Counted from the stretch's first letter, positions 1 to 11,081 are shown. The stretch is DNA of 64,000 nt from Liopterus haemorrhoidalis (GCA_963971575.1 OZ020622.1:34626301-34690300), one strand, 5' to 3'. Notes: generated by a model from the sequence alone, not told the origin. Program-made: numbers and translations.

Positions 1-42
1 AATTATTTAATTTTTTTTTATTTATTATTTTTTTAAATTTAT

Positions 43-330
43 TCAGAGCTGGAAATACAATTACACTTTATTAAAATTTTATAGATAAAAATAAATTAAA
101 TAAATAAATAAATTATAAGTTTGAGAATTATGATAAAATACAAGTTCTATATATAATTATTTAAATTTTGGAAAACATCCTTTTATTTTTTATTTTATGT
201 TTTCCAAAATTTAATTAATTACATATAAAACTTGTATTTTATCATAATTCTCAAACTTATAATTTATTTATATAATTTATTTTTATCTATAAAATTTTAA
301 TAAAATGTAATTGTATTTCCAGCTCTGAAA
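43..330. repeat. Foldback (hairpin) repeat, MITE-like
   Basis: Two arms of about 135 bp, roughly 43-178 and 197-330, are near-perfect reverse complements around a short AT-rich loop. The outer ends read CAGAGCTGGAAATACAATTA and its complement. There is no coding capacity. The structure fits a nonautonomous foldback or MITE element. Its superfamily cannot be named because no clear target duplication is visible. Confidence 0.8.
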
Positions 331-517
331 ATGGCTGAAGCATGTTTTTACTCCCACCAAGCAAGAAAGAGTTTACTGGTCGCTGATTGGTTAATTTAAA
401 CTTAAAATTCAAATATCTGAATGATGCTAAATGTATTACCAACTTGAAAAATCGTAAGGACATATTTTGTAAAAAGACCTTGAAACAGACAAAATAGGAA
501 AGTATCTGAAAAAAGTA

Positions 518-664
518 CCTGAAATACAGATACTTAGATACTGATTTAAATATCTAGATACAGATACAGATACATATTTTAAAATGTATCTAGATACAGT
601 AACTAGATACTGTGCAAGTATCTAGTTACTGTATCAATACCTAGATACAAATACCTAGATACAT
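518..664. repeat. GATAC-rich palindromic repeat cluster
   Basis: This stretch repeats GATAC and TATCTAGATAC units about a dozen times in both orientations; GTATCTAGATAC is itself a 12-bp palindrome. Dense short subterminal repeats of this sort are known from ends of some DNA transposons such as hAT, but no terminal inverted repeat could be paired here. Confidence 0.6.
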
Positions 665-679
665 TACAACACTGCCAAT

Positions 680-874
680 ATGTTACTACCAAAAATGAGG
701 CTAAATCTCACTAAACAAAGTCCATCTTATTACGGTCCGGTACTATATAATAAACTACCGAATAATATTAAAGAACTGAATATTTATAAATTTAAATCAG
801 CTGTGAAGAATTTGTTAGTGAGATATAGTTTCTACCGTGTAGATGAATATCTTTGTACAAACTTAGAATTATAA
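680..874 (+). pseudogene. LINE reverse transcriptase ORF2 C-terminal remnant
   Basis: About 65 residues match the tail end of Jockey/CR1-type LINE ORF2 proteins. The pattern includes YYGPVLYNKLPNNIK followed by a basic stretch ending in a FYRVDEYL-like motif, as in many insect non-LTR elements. A 3' UTR follows and ends in a TTATTATTATT run near 1028-1044, as expected of a 5'-truncated LINE copy. The RT core is absent, so this is dead. The junction at about 1045 abuts a Harbinger transposase fragment, so the LINE tail may have inserted into or beside it. Confidence 0.6.
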
Positions 875-1049
875 TTTACGTAGGCATAACTATCTGTTTG
901 TTACTTTTATATTATAAATGGCTGTATAGCCTGTAATAAAAATGTTAATACCGTTATAGATTAAGATTATTTTTGTACTGACTTAAGGAATGCAATTGTA
1001 TGTATTGTCTATCTTCTAATAAAGAATTATTATTATTATTATTATCATT

Positions 1050-2244
1050 ATTTCTGGCAACAGAGGCTTTCCAAATTCCTTCTGGTGATGATGTGCATGT
1101 ACACAAAAGTACAGTTTGCAAAATTGTTAAAAAAGTGAACATCGAATTGCTCTGTTGAGACCGCAATTTATTTATATGCCAGAAAATAATGAAGAAATTT
1201 TGAAAACCAAAACAAAATTTATGTCTGTTGCAAACTTTCCATGTGTCATACCCTTTTCACACTAGATCTTTAAGACGATTGAACTTAAACTTCATCGATG
1301 TTTAATATCGGTTTGCTTTCACACTTGATGTTTAATTTGAAGAAGAAATCTCCATGTAAAGCTAGTATGTATTGCCAACATAATTTCATATCGTTTGAAT
1401 TTATTCTGTCATTATTTTGTATATCGAGGTTAGGAGAAGTTTATTTTTTATATTTATTTAAATAATAACGCAAATAATCTTCTCATAACCTCGATATATA
1501 AAATGATAACAGCTGAACATAGATAAAAGAAGAGAAGCACAAATTCAAGGAGTATTTTTTTATAATGGGAATTAAGTTGGCAATGCGGGCGAAGTTTAAG
1601 ACGCAGATCTCTGTCTTAAACATCGGTTGTGTTTAGACGAGGCCGTACGGTTTCACATTAGCGTTTAAAGATCCATTCACTTAAACATCCGATCTTAAAG
1701 ATCTAGTGTGAAAAGGGTATTATAGGGTGTATAGATGGTACACATATTAAAATCATTTCACCAGGCGGAGAACATGCGGAGCTTTATAGAAATAGAAAGA
1801 ATTATTTCTCTTATAATGTTCAAGCCATATGTGATGCTAATTTAAAAATTCGGGATATAGATGCACGATGGTATGGTTCTACTCATGACAGCACAGTTTT
1901 TAATGGGTCACATATAAAATATCGATTCGACGAGGGCTTATTTCCAAATTGTTTTTTATTGGGTGATAACGCTTACGCATCGAGTAATTACATGTTAACG
2001 CCTATCCTTAACCCTACAACTGCGATATAACAGTGCTCATATTAAAACAAGGAATACTGTTGAAAGAATATTTGGAATATGGAAACGTAGATTTCCATGT
2101 TTATCTGCTGGGATTAGAAGCAAACGGGAATCCACTTTAGCAGCGATTGTAGCAAGCGCGTTTTTGCATAATATGGCGAGAGAAGAAGCAAACGATTTTT
2201 GGGAAAATACCGTATTTAATGAAAATCAAGACGAAATCAATTAA
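1050..2244 (+). pseudogene. PIF/Harbinger transposase (HARBI1-like), interrupted
   Basis: Translation on the + strand gives a DDE_4-type Harbinger transposase in pieces. A helical N-terminal part (FLATEAFQIPSGDDVHVHKS, about 1057-1120) comes first. Then comes the first catalytic Asp in GCIDGTHIKI (from 1725), the second in LLGDNAYASSNYM (about 1956-1995), and the Glu in RNTVERIFGIWKRRFPC (about 2050-2100). The C-terminal part ends at TAA 2242-2244. The chain is broken by a frameshift near 1145, by a ~470-bp insertion at about 1248-1724 just before the first Asp, and by a frameshift or small deletion near 2015. A Myb/SANT-like partner gene lies convergent downstream, the usual two-gene layout of Harbinger elements. 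It cannot encode active enzyme as it stands. Confidence 0.85.
1248..1720. mobile_element. MITE with 28-bp TIRs nested in Harbinger transposase
   Basis: The ends ATACCCTTTTCACACTAGAT and its reverse complement form 28-bp terminal inverted repeats at 1248-1275 and 1693-1720. The insert splits the transposase codons around FPCVI|GCIDGTH. A second internal inverted pair (CGAGGTTAGGAGAAG near 1425; complement near 1482-1500) sits in the middle. The CCCTTTTCACAC-type end resembles Harbinger MITE termini, but the target duplication is ambiguous because of ATA/TAT at the edges. Confidence 0.75.
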
Positions 2245-2536
2245 CAAAACGATGGAATCAACGCAGTAGACAATGGAATCAACGCCGTGAGAAATGCTTT
2301 TATCGCAAGATATTTTGTTTAATAAATTATTGTGTATTTACAAAAGAACAGTACAATTAAATTTTTTTTTATATTTTATTACTATTTTTTAATATATCTA
2401 ATTCATATTTTTCTTTTTCTAGTTTTATTTTAAGAATTTCTTCCTCCAACAGCTTATTTCTTAGTTCCACTTCCTATTTCTTTTTTAACGGTTCCTTTAT
2501 ATCCGTATCAATGTCCAAACATTTCTGTTTTGAATT

Positions 2537-3288
2537 CTATAATTCATCTTTTGCTTGTAGCGTTATTTTTTTAAAATTTGTCCTTTCTTCCAAACATTCC
2601 GCAATTTTTTCCATGGACGTTTTTTTGCTTCTTTTTACTATATTGGTCTTTTCTTTTCGTACAACCCTTCGATCTATATTTTCAATATCACTTTGTTCAA
2701 TTAAATCACTCGTAAGTTCATTTTCAACTGAACTTCTTTTGTACATTTTTGCTACTTGGCTCTTTTCTTTTTCAATAACTGTCTGTTTTACATTGTCTTT
2801 TACATGGTCTGTTTTATTTATTTTTTGTAAAGATGGACTGGATTCGTCTCTTACATATGAACAACTAGGTTGTGTATCTAGTTCTGAAATACAATACATT
2901 TCAGAACTAGAGTCGTATGGTTGTTTGTCCGGCAAAAAATGTTCCTTTAAAGATGATAAAATTTTATAGTCCGTATCATCTGCAGACGGAACAAATGTGC
3001 CTCCCCCAGTTTTAAAATGTTCGACACGATCTAAATTAATTCTTCGCCTTGCGGATCTTTTCAAAAAAGTGTACAAACCTTTTATTTGTTTAACAGTACG
3101 TGGACCACTCCGACAATTTCTATTGTATTCCATTTGGATATTCTCCCATGTCTTTTTCTTTTTTTCATTGCTAACAGCATCTGTTTGCTTGTTTTCAACA
3201 ATTTTTTTTCTTGAATCTTCAAGTACTAATGCCGTTATCAAAGTTCTTTATCAAACTGTGTGAAATTTTTACACCTTTTTTCTGCCAT
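2537..3288 (-). pseudogene. Harbinger partner protein (Myb/SANT-like DNA-binding), frameshifted
   Basis: Read on the minus strand from ATG at 3286-3288, the protein starts MAEKRCKNFTQFDKEL and meets a stop after 16 codons. A one-base loss in a T run at about 3240-3245 moves the continuation to the next frame (LITALVLEDSRKK). That frame continues for about 230 residues. The first ~90 residues have the trihelix/Myb pattern (KTWENIQMEYN, RTVKQIKGLYTFLK) seen in insect Harbinger second proteins, which bind element ends and help nuclear import of transposase. The rest is charged, probably partly coiled. It converges on the transposase ending at 2244, with about 290 bp between them. Confidence 0.8.
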
Positions 3289-3324
3289 TTCAACAATATA
3301 TGTTTAAACTATAATATTATACTA

Positions 3325-3841
3325 TTATAAATTTATGGTAAAAGTGCACTTTAGCTATTTTCTACTACGCATGCGCCAAATGTGTTCATTTGTTCTGACG
3401 AAACAGGTACATCATTGCCAAATGTGATTTTGAATGTAGATAGCGATGTAGATATTGATAGATTTATTTTAAAATATTTGAACCCTAATATATGTGCTCA
3501 TAATATATTTCCAGAAAGATTTTTCTAAATATTAAGTTTTCAATTTTATACCAGTAATATTGATTTTAATTTTAAGTTATAAGTCCAATAACTGTATCAT
3601 GTTTCTTTTATTTTCAAATTTTATATTCAAATTTGTGTTTTAAAATTGCAATAACAAATTATAATACATGTTTTTTCTAGATAATTCCGCTTCCTCGCCA
3701 TTTTAGCTGTGCGAGATTCCACTTTTATTTTGAATCGTCTGTACATTTGGCAACGGTGTACCTGTTTCGTCAGGACAAATGAACACATTTGGCGCATGCG
3801 TAGTAGAAAATAGCTAAAATGCACTTTTACCAAATTTATAA
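3325..3841. mobile_element. Foldback/MITE element with ~100-bp inverted arms
   Basis: The arms 3325-3424 and about 3737-3841 are reverse complements. They include AAGTGCACTTTAGCTATTTT and a shared ACTACGCATGCGCC core. About 310 bp of AT-rich spacer without coding potential lies between them. It directly follows the Harbinger partner gene and could be a separate nonautonomous element or part of that element's 3' end. Confidence 0.75.
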
Positions 3842-4031
3842 TATATAAAATAATATTATAAAATTATAATATTATACTATATAAAACTATTATAATTGTA
3901 AAAAATATGTATTTTTGTAAATTAATTTTGACACTGACATTGACTATTGACATTTGTGCACAATTGAACACATAAATGACAAGAGATTTTGTAAATATTT
4001 TGGCTGTGTGAATTGAAATCCATACATATCG

Positions 4032-4133
4032 CTACAATAGTTATTGGATACAATAAACATGTCAAATGAGTATCGAGAAACCGTCAAAAAGTTATCGACT
4101 CGATAAGATTTATTGTATCGATAACTATTGAGG
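4032..4133. repeat. Small inverted repeat
   Basis: CAATAGTTATTGGATACAAT at about 4032 and its imperfect complement at about 4110-4133 flank a 55-bp spacer. It is a short palindrome of unknown origin in otherwise unremarkable AT-rich sequence. Confidence 0.45.
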
Positions 4134-4155
4134 CGATATCGTGTCAATAAAAAAA

Positions 4156-4820
4156 TGTTCCAGAAACCGGCCCTAAGACATCTGTTTCTTATTCTTATCT
4201 TAATGGCATTGCACTTGAAAGGGTATCAGAAATACGTGATCTAGGTGTAATATTCACTGACTGTTTGTCATTTGAGAAGTATATAAACATCATCACCATC
4301 AAGTCGCTAAGAATGCTTGGCTTTATCATACGTCAAACCAAAGAATTTACTAATATCCATGCTATCAAGTTGTTATACTTTTCACTTGTGAGAAGTCATC
4401 TTGAATACGCCAGCACTATATGGTCTCCTCAGCAAGTTACTTTTTGTGAAAGGCTAGAGCGCGTTCAAAGTAAATTTAATAAATACGCTCTTTTCAAACT
4501 AGGTATTCTGTATGATGAAATGAATCGGGAAGAGAGATATGCTACGCTGAATATCATGCCACTAATATACCAACGAAATATATGCGATCTCTGTTTGCTG
4601 TACAAAGTACTTAATGAAGTAGCTTATGCCACCTGACATCCTTTCAAACTCCTACCTGAGAGCTCCTACTAGAACAACGAGGAACCTCTCGAGTAACGCA
4701 ATTAGTTAATGTATCGTAAAATTTAAGTCTATACTGTTTTGCTTAAGTATGTATTTTATATTGAGCTGTTTAGGCTTATTGCTTGTAATGCTTGAAAGGA
4801 ATAAATAAATAAATAAATAT
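4156..4820 (+). pseudogene. LINE ORF2 3' fragment (Jockey/CR1-like) with tail
   Basis: The frame is open from about 4165 to 4636 and encodes the region after the RT palm. It reads LERVSEIRDLGVIFTD, then LVRSHLEYASTIWSP, then LERVQSKFNKY, a signature of Jockey/CR1-type ORF2 C-termini. The copy is 5'-truncated and has no RT catalytic motif. It ends with a GAATAAATAAATAAATAAAT tail near 4798-4820, showing + orientation and retroposition. Confidence 0.75.
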
Positions 4821-4859
4821 ATGTACGTAATATTTTACTTCAACGTTTGTTTTAAAAAA

Positions 4860-5400
4860 AAAACAGTGGCGAAGGAAGACCTCCGCTAGACTTGCCCTCC
4901 CATAAAAAAAATAATAATAATAAAAAAAAAACACATATTTTTTTTTTTTAATTTAAAAAAAGATTTAGTTAAATCTTCAAAAATACATCAAATTATGTCC
5001 TATACAATTTTTTGTCCAAAGTTGTTTTACTAGTTAGGATTTTTTTAAATTTTAATGTTTAATAACTTCCGTTTCCGGTTTCGGATTTTAATAAAAAACA
5101 ATAGGGTTCTTCCCAGTTATTAGGAGAATTTTTTAGTACCAGAACGAACTCTTTAAGTTAAACCGTTTTTGAGTTATCGTGTATACACACAGACACACAC
5201 ACAGATACACACACAGACACACACACACAAGGACACACACACACAGGTACACACACATACGGACGGCACTTCGAAAATAGGTTTTTTGGATTCCCTGGAC
5301 CATGAAACGAGGTCATCAGTCAAAATCTCGACATCGAAAATTTTCGCGATTACAATACTTGCCTCTTATATATTAAGGTCGGGCAAGTAAAAATGTATTA
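4860..5400. repeat. Unclassified repeat with CA microsatellite
   Basis: The stretch holds poly-T/A tracts, a (CA)n-type microsatellite at about 5186-5253 and flanking sequence with a hairpin-like CTTCGAAAATAG module. No protein-coding frame is credible, since the translated CA tract is only THTQTH repeats. Its overall look, with a microsatellite inside an otherwise conserved-looking noncoding unit, resembles dispersed insect repeats, but there is no second copy in this window to confirm that. Confidence 0.4.
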
Positions 5401-5482
5401 ATCTGCCATAAAAACACGAACATATCATTTGTATCAATTGCTCTTCGATTAGGTTCATCTTAAAAATTTCAGTGGTATAGAA

Positions 5483-6348
5483 CAGTGTTCTTCAACCTTT
5501 TTGCCCCCGCGGACCGGTGAAAATAGCTAAGACACAAATAAAAACCAATATATATATATATATATATATATATAGTATTTTATTATTATATAGGTATATG
5601 TTATACAGTTATATAATTACAATATTTAGTGCGACGTTTGCTGCTGCTTCTTTGTTAGAAAATTTGATATACGTGGCTACAGAGTTGTTTCTGAGAAACG
5701 AAGCGCTGCGTTAACATCCATTTTATTTCTCTGTTTGGTTTTTATTATTAACATGGTTGAAAAAATCATTTCGCAGGAAGTCGAAAAAATGACTAATAAT
5801 TTGATAGATCAAAGATGGATATTCTTTTTCTAGCGATTTCCAAAATTGAGACAAAGATTGCATTTTATGTCTGGACACCAGAGTGACATCACAAGACAAC
5901 TCGATTAGCTTTTCTTTTTCACGAGGATCAAGTACACATGATTTTATATCTTTCAAGAATGGATTATTAATCCAGAGGTTACCTTTACGAGGATCCTCAT
6001 TTTCAGGGAAATAATTATTAAAATTTTCAGCTAATGCTCTTAAATGTTGACTTGTTGTTGAAAATGACTTTCTGGTTGACATCAGCAGCAATCAAAAATT
6101 CTTCCAAAAGTGGAAACATTTCTATATCTTCCTCTTATAAGCGACTATTCTAAAGAACTAGCTTCTTCAGAAGTATGAAAAATAGCCGCGAGAGGCGTTG
6201 TATTGGTGCTAGTTTTTGATTTAGTTTCTGTGTCGACTAAAAAAATGTGCTAAATACTCGTGAATAGAAGTGTGTATCTACATGATTCGGTCGAAATATT
6301 TCGCGGACCGGCAGGAGTTTTCTGCGGACTACGGGTTGAAGAATACTG
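5483..6348. mobile_element. hAT element, 866 bp, perfect 8-bp TSD
   Basis: Terminal inverted repeats CAGTGTTCTTCAACC and GGGTTGAAGAATACTG bound the element. Outside them lies a perfect 8-bp duplication, GTATAGAA, at 5475-5482 and 6349-6356. Subterminal GCGGACCGG motifs occur at both ends. This is a deletion derivative of an hAT transposon keeping only part of the transposase gene on the minus strand, with a (TA)n tract at 5550-5575. Confidence 0.93.
5723..6091 (-). pseudogene. hAT transposase fragment (SCAND3/ZBED-like)
   Basis: This 122-residue remnant inside the 866-bp hAT element matches the region just before the C-terminal dimerisation domain of hAT transposases related to the SCAND3/ZBED5 group. 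Motifs seen are FNNYFPENEDPRKGNLWINN, DPREKEKLIELSCD and SQFWKSLEKEYPSL. The BED zinc finger and all catalytic acidic residues are missing. It compares with the corresponding part of the larger hAT copy at 18701-20396 (WIRNPF, LIEISCD, EFWLMAKSEYPEL), so the two are related families. Confidence 0.85.
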
Positions 6349-6620
6349 GTATAGAAAATCGACTTGAGAACGCTATTAATTTCAAAGAAATAACTTAACA
6401 AAACAATTCAACTGCAGCCAACTCATAAGTGACAACTGTATCAGATCAAGTTTAAGTATTTTTATCAAACCTGATCATTATCATCATCATTTCGTGTCCG
6501 CAATACCACGTCATATACACTTCTCCCAAAATCTTGTTACCAAGAGCGCTTCGTCATTGGCATCATTGAGGTCGTCAGGTCAAACCTGATAAATCTCTTA
6601 TATGTCATCCTTTTTTCTAG

Positions 6621-6839
6621 GTCACAGCTCGAGATCTGTTGAAACCGATAGATGTTCTTCTTCGCTTTGTTGGCTGTGATCCAAAACACAAAAGTCATTT
6701 AATATTTCATCTCTTCTATTATTATTTTATACTATCCTCTACTTTTTGGACAGTACTCCTAATCCTGAAATTGATGACTGGAAAAGATAGCCTGGCTGTT
6801 GCCTCCGATACTTATATTGATTATATTATCACAAGTCAG
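6621..6839 (+). CDS. Odorant receptor, first recognised exon (N-terminus, TM1)
   Basis: The acceptor TTTTTTCTAG precedes an open 73-codon phase-0 exon ending at donor CAG|GTAAGT. The protein reads VTARDLLKPIDVLLRFVGCD and continues through a hydrophobic stretch (about residues 33-55) that is the expected TM1 of a 7tm_6 receptor. It ends in DTYIDYIITSQ. There is no in-frame ATG, and a stop lies just upstream of the acceptor, so a short 5' exon with the start codon must lie upstream. That exon was not identified. The next exon also begins in phase 0. Confidence 0.75.
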
Positions 6840-6929
6840 GTAAGTTGGAGTAGTAGTAGTAGTAAAATAATTTATTTGTTGCCTTTCGGCTTAAAATCTA
6901 CATAAATTGTAACATTTATTATTCTGTTA

Positions 6930-8815
6930 ATTATTATTATTTTTTCTGGCCTTCAGCACTGCTCTCATCCAATCCTCTCCTATTCCGTGGTCTCCCAGGA
7001 GTTGTAAAGGACCCCTGCTTTCTAACTCCAGTCCTTCACAGCATCGCAGATGATTAAGAGTCTCTATCTCTGTACCGCAAGTCCTGCAAAGCTGCTCCTC
7101 CTCCTTCGTCCAGAAGCAGTTTGCCCTCTCTTCATTTCCGCATCTAGCAATAATCTTTTGCTGTTTGTTGGGCTCTGCCTGGTACCTTGGAACTTCTGTA
7201 CATGCAATGTATTGGTAGAACTGATTGTACCGGGACTTGGTTATTCTACTCCATTGCTCTTGTTTCTGCACATCTTTATCTCGTTCCGTCACCATTAGCA
7301 CTGTTTCTAGCCCAGCTCTTTTTCTCCCTTCGATATCTTCCTTTGATGTGCCATTTCTTGCTAGGAATTCATTTTTCTTCATTGTCCATTATGTTACATT
7401 ATTTTCTTTTTCCTTCCAGCACTATTTTAAAATATTGCTTTCTGTGGTCGCAATATTTTCATCGAACTTCATTGCACTTTTGCCCGCCATTATTCTTAGT
7501 TTTTCTCTCTTTGTTTCTTCCAAAATGATGTAACTTGGGGTATGTCTGTCTAAGCCCAAAGTCCATTTCAGGTATTGTTCCTGCAATCTTTCTATTTTTT
7601 CATGTTCTTGCCATCCCCATATTTCTTGTCTATATTTTTAACTAGGCTAGGCTTTTAACTAGACTATCAAACATAAAAATTCTTCTTTTGAAATTGTTCT
7701 GTAAAATTCTTTCTCCCATACTCCAAACTCTTCCCATTACCATTCTTGCCTATTTTGTTATCTCCTTTATGTGTGTCTGGTCTTCATTGCTCTTCTGAAA
7801 AGTATACCCTAGGTACTTGAATTCTTTTACTTGTTCTATATCTTCCCCTTTCCATCTCCATTTGTTCTCGGTCTGTCGTCCTCCTCCCTTTTTAAAGACT
7901 AAAACTTTGGATTTTTCCGTACTGAGGATCATCTTCTTTTTGTCCAGGTATCTCTCCAATCTGCTCATCATTTCCTTCAATTCTCCAGGTGTTTTGGCTA
8001 GTAAGATAATATCGTCTGCGTAAGCTAGCGTTCATATTTTTATATTGCCTATCACTACTCCTCCGTCTTGCAATTTCTTTAGTATTTCTTCAAGGTCCGA
8101 TATATAAAGAGAAAATAATATTGAGCTTAATGGACAGCCCTGCCTTAGTCCCCTTTCTGTCCAAAACTTTCCACTTTCTTCTTCGCCTACTCTTACCACA
8201 CTATATGTTTTTTCATAGATTTCTGCTTTTTTTTTTTTAAAGTGCGCTGATGCATTTCTTTCGCATTATGCTCCATAGGTGTTGCCTGTCTACTAAATCG
8301 AATGCCGATTTTAGGTCAGTGAAGAAAGCATAGATTTTTCCTTTTCCTTTTGATATCTTTTTATCTATCAGGTGTTTTAATATATAGATATTATCCATTG
8401 TGCTTCTTCCCTTTCTGAATCCTGCTTGGTTATCGGGGATGATATGTTTTGTTTCCACTTCTTGCGTTAATCTATTCTCTATTACCATTGCATATAACTT
8501 ATATAAGGTGTCCATAAGAGTTATGCCTCTGTAGTTTTGGTGCTGTCTTGGTCCCCTTTTTTGTATATAGGGCATATAACGCCTTTTCTCCATCCATTTG
8601 GAAATCTTTGTCCTTTCCACACTGCATTTAAAATTTCTTCAACTTTACATTTGATATTTTCTGTGCTGTAAATCCAAGCTTCATTTTGAATGTTATCTTC
8701 TCCAGGTGCTTTCCTTTTCTTCATTCGTGTTAGTTGTTTATCTATTTCCTCTTTTGTTGTTATATTTTCTGTAAAAGATGGGCGTTTTGGTATGATTATT
8801 GTCATTTTATCGGTA
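6930..8815 (-). pseudogene. LINE ORF2 remnant (I/Jockey-superfamily-like RT)
   Basis: On the minus strand a reverse transcriptase can be followed from high to low coordinates in several frames. MKKRKAPGEDNIQNEAW and ICPIYKKGD lie near 8580-8720. NYRGITLMDTLYKLYA and IIPDNQAGFRKGRSTMDNIY follow, then FFTDLKSAFDLVDR near 8290-8340. The catalytic box AYADDIILLA is at about 8004-8033, then LERYLDKKKMILSTEKSKVLVF. The tail has a C-terminal zinc-finger pattern (CRTCGTEIETLNHLRCC) near 7030-7090 and an AAT-rich tract at about 6935-6950. Frameshifts and stops separate the blocks, so it is dead. It lies antisense in odorant receptor intron 1. Confidence 0.85.
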
Positions 8816-8920
8816 CCCTGTAATGTTCTTACTCCCTGCAGTTGGAGTTTACAGGTACATATTTAGAATGTATTGAAATTGAAAAGTTTTGACTTTTAAA
8901 ATATTGTTAATATATTTGAT

Positions 8921-9228
8921 TTATTGTAAATTATTTTTCATTGGTCTAATACTAATGCGGGCACCGTTATTTTGGACGTTTGACATTGCTGATATTACTA
9001 GGTTAGAATAGTACGATATAATGAGTATTAGTATCAAAAAGATATAATAATTCTTGAGTATATATAAAACATTTCGGACGTTTCGAAAACTGCTCAACAA
9101 TCTGTTTCCGTCTTCAGCGATCACCAGAAGTGTTATTACGATATTGTTACTAATAAGGGGATAAAATTGAATGATTTCAGGACTTGTTTACAGATAATGT
9201 GTGAAAACCCTGAAATAATATAATTATA
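8921..9228 (-). mobile_element. Penelope-like element terminal fragment
   Basis: This fragment shares a diverged ~200-bp sequence with the end of the Penelope-like element at 23905-24930. Shared blocks include ATTTTGGACGTTTG, AGTATTAGT..CAAAAAGATATAATA and CTGCTCAACAATCTGTTTCC. It has no coding domain of its own. A mariner element starts exactly where the similarity to flanking DNA is cut at 9229. Confidence 0.7.
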
Positions 9229-10475
9229 CGAGGGCTACCTTTTAAGTTTTTACAAAAACTAAAAAAGAAAAATTTTTTTTTTGGAATAAACTGTTTTATT
9301 GCTTTTCAAAATATTCGCCTTTAATATTTATACAGTTTTGCATGAGTTCAAACCAAAACATTTTTTCCACTCTGAAGTTGGTATCTCAAAAGCATGGTTT
9401 TCGAAGGCTTCAACAGCTTTTGAGGTGATGAAAATCGCTGTCCACGCAATTTCTGTTTGACATTGGGGAACAAGAAAAAGTCGTTAGGGGATAAATCAGG
9501 TGAATACAGGCAATGAGACATTAATTCGATGTTTTTCTCCTTGTAATAATTAATAGTTTGACTTGCTGGGTGGGAGCTTGCATTGTCATGATGAAAAATG
9601 CATCGACGTTTTTGGTTGTTTTTCCTGATTTTGTCGATGATTTCTGGCAAACAAATTGTAGTATACCATTCAGCATTAAATGTTCTCCGATCCTCTAAAG
9701 TTAAAGGAATGCTTGTCAATCAAACAAGCAATCATTTTCTTGGAAGTGCTTCGTGAATGAACAACTTCTATGGGTTTCGGTTCATCTTGGAAGACCCAAA
9801 CAGTGGATTGTTGCTTAGTTTCCGGTTCATATGAATAAATCCAAGTTTCGTCGCCTGTAACGTCATTGTATACGGATTTTGCAGTGCCTAGATTGATTTT
9901 TTTAGCATTCCCTTATACCAACACGAGTCTTTTTTTGAACTTCCGTCAAATTATGCGGAATCCATCGGAAACAGATCTTTTTCACAGCTAAATGTTCATG
10001 CTAAATCGAATGTATTGCAATCTGCGATATGCCAAAGGATGCCTCTATCTCACGGTAAGTCACATGCTGATCTTCTTCAATCATTTTGCGCACAGCATCG
10101 ATGATTTTTTGAATCACAACCGATTTTCGTCAACCTTCACGAGATTCATCACTGACAGACGCCCGACCACGACGAAATTCTGCAAACCAATTGTAAACAG
10201 TCTTTTCTGATGGTGTTTCATTGAACGAAGCAAATCTATGCATTATTGTTGAGTTAGGCCTTTACCAAACGTAAAAATCATCCAATGAATACCTTCACGA
10301 GTAATATCCATTTTTTTAACAAACTTGTTTGTTTTAAACGCTCACTGTCAACAAACTACTCGGTCAATTTATAAGCTGCCACTGATTTCACAATAACAAA
10401 TGGTAAATTTTACGAATATAGTAATGACACATTTCAATATTGCCATCTAGTGATAAACATAAAAGGTAACCCTCG
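9229..10475 (-). mobile_element. mariner transposon, 1247 bp, with broken transposase
   Basis: The ends CGAGGGCTACCTTTTAAG and AAAAGGTAACCCTCG are flanked by TA on both sides (9227-9228, 10476-10477). The minus strand begins at ATG 10309-10311 (MDITREGIHWMIFTFGKG) and has the N-terminal helix-turn-helix region. Later come DETWIYSYEPETKQQS near 9800-9850, HHDNASSHP and SPDLSPNDFFLF near 9500-9600. The last two catalytic Asp residues are 34 residues apart, the classic mariner D34D. Frameshifts, including one near 9719, break the reading frame. Length matches a full-size mariner (~1.25 kb). Confidence 0.92.
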
Positions 10476-10477
10476 TA

Positions 10478-11080
10478 TATATCTTTCAAACTTAATTTAA
10501 CTTTTGTATTCTATATTCTATATTTTTATACTGTAAATTTGTTTACGAAATAAACTACTTAGATAAATTTTAGTATGGGCAGATTATATTTTAAAAGTTA
10601 TTATTTGAGGCTTTGTCTCCTGGAATTTCCAATCAAAATTGTAAAAATTGTATTTCTGTAATAAAATTTTGTAAACTTATTATTGTAATTGACCCCTTTA
10701 CAGCCTCTTACCATCACCCTGAATCTGATAAATTTTTCGAAAAGACTTTTTATCTTTATTATTTGTTTTTGTCTGTGCAAATTTTTTTTATGGAGTTTGC
10801 GTATTTTTATTAATTTTATTTATTTATTTATTTATTGTCTTTAATATGTTGTGTAGTTATTAAGATAGGCTGCGTTAGTCACAAATAGACTTTGTTGTAA
10901 CAATTATTGTTTAACTTATTTTTAACCCTAGAACTTTTCCCAAAAGAGCTTAAAAATTATTTAAATTTACCTTAATATGAAATAAGCCGTATTTATTTTG
11001 TAAATTATAATTATAAAACAAAATTTATTAGTAAAGGTTAACAGAACATTTTTATTCATAACACGCTATTATTAATAAAT
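10478..11080. other. Intron 1 sequence without recognised genes
   Basis: This is AT-rich single-copy-looking sequence between two transposons in odorant receptor intron 1. It contains a short (TTTA)n tract near 10815-10840 and nothing else I can identify. Confidence 0.5.
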
Positions 11081-11081
11081 A

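Noticed and set aside
2511..2969. Hydrophobic + strand ORF of 152 codons
   Set aside because: It is antisense to the Myb/SANT-like gene; its apparent membrane character comes from the AT-rich complement of a Lys/Glu-rich protein.
5169..5390. ORF with THTQTH repeats
   Set aside because: This is simply the CA microsatellite translated.
6350..6620. Initiator exon of the odorant receptor
   Set aside because: An ATG at 6603 is out of frame and a stop precedes the acceptor in frame; no phase-0 ATG exon with a convincing donor was found here.
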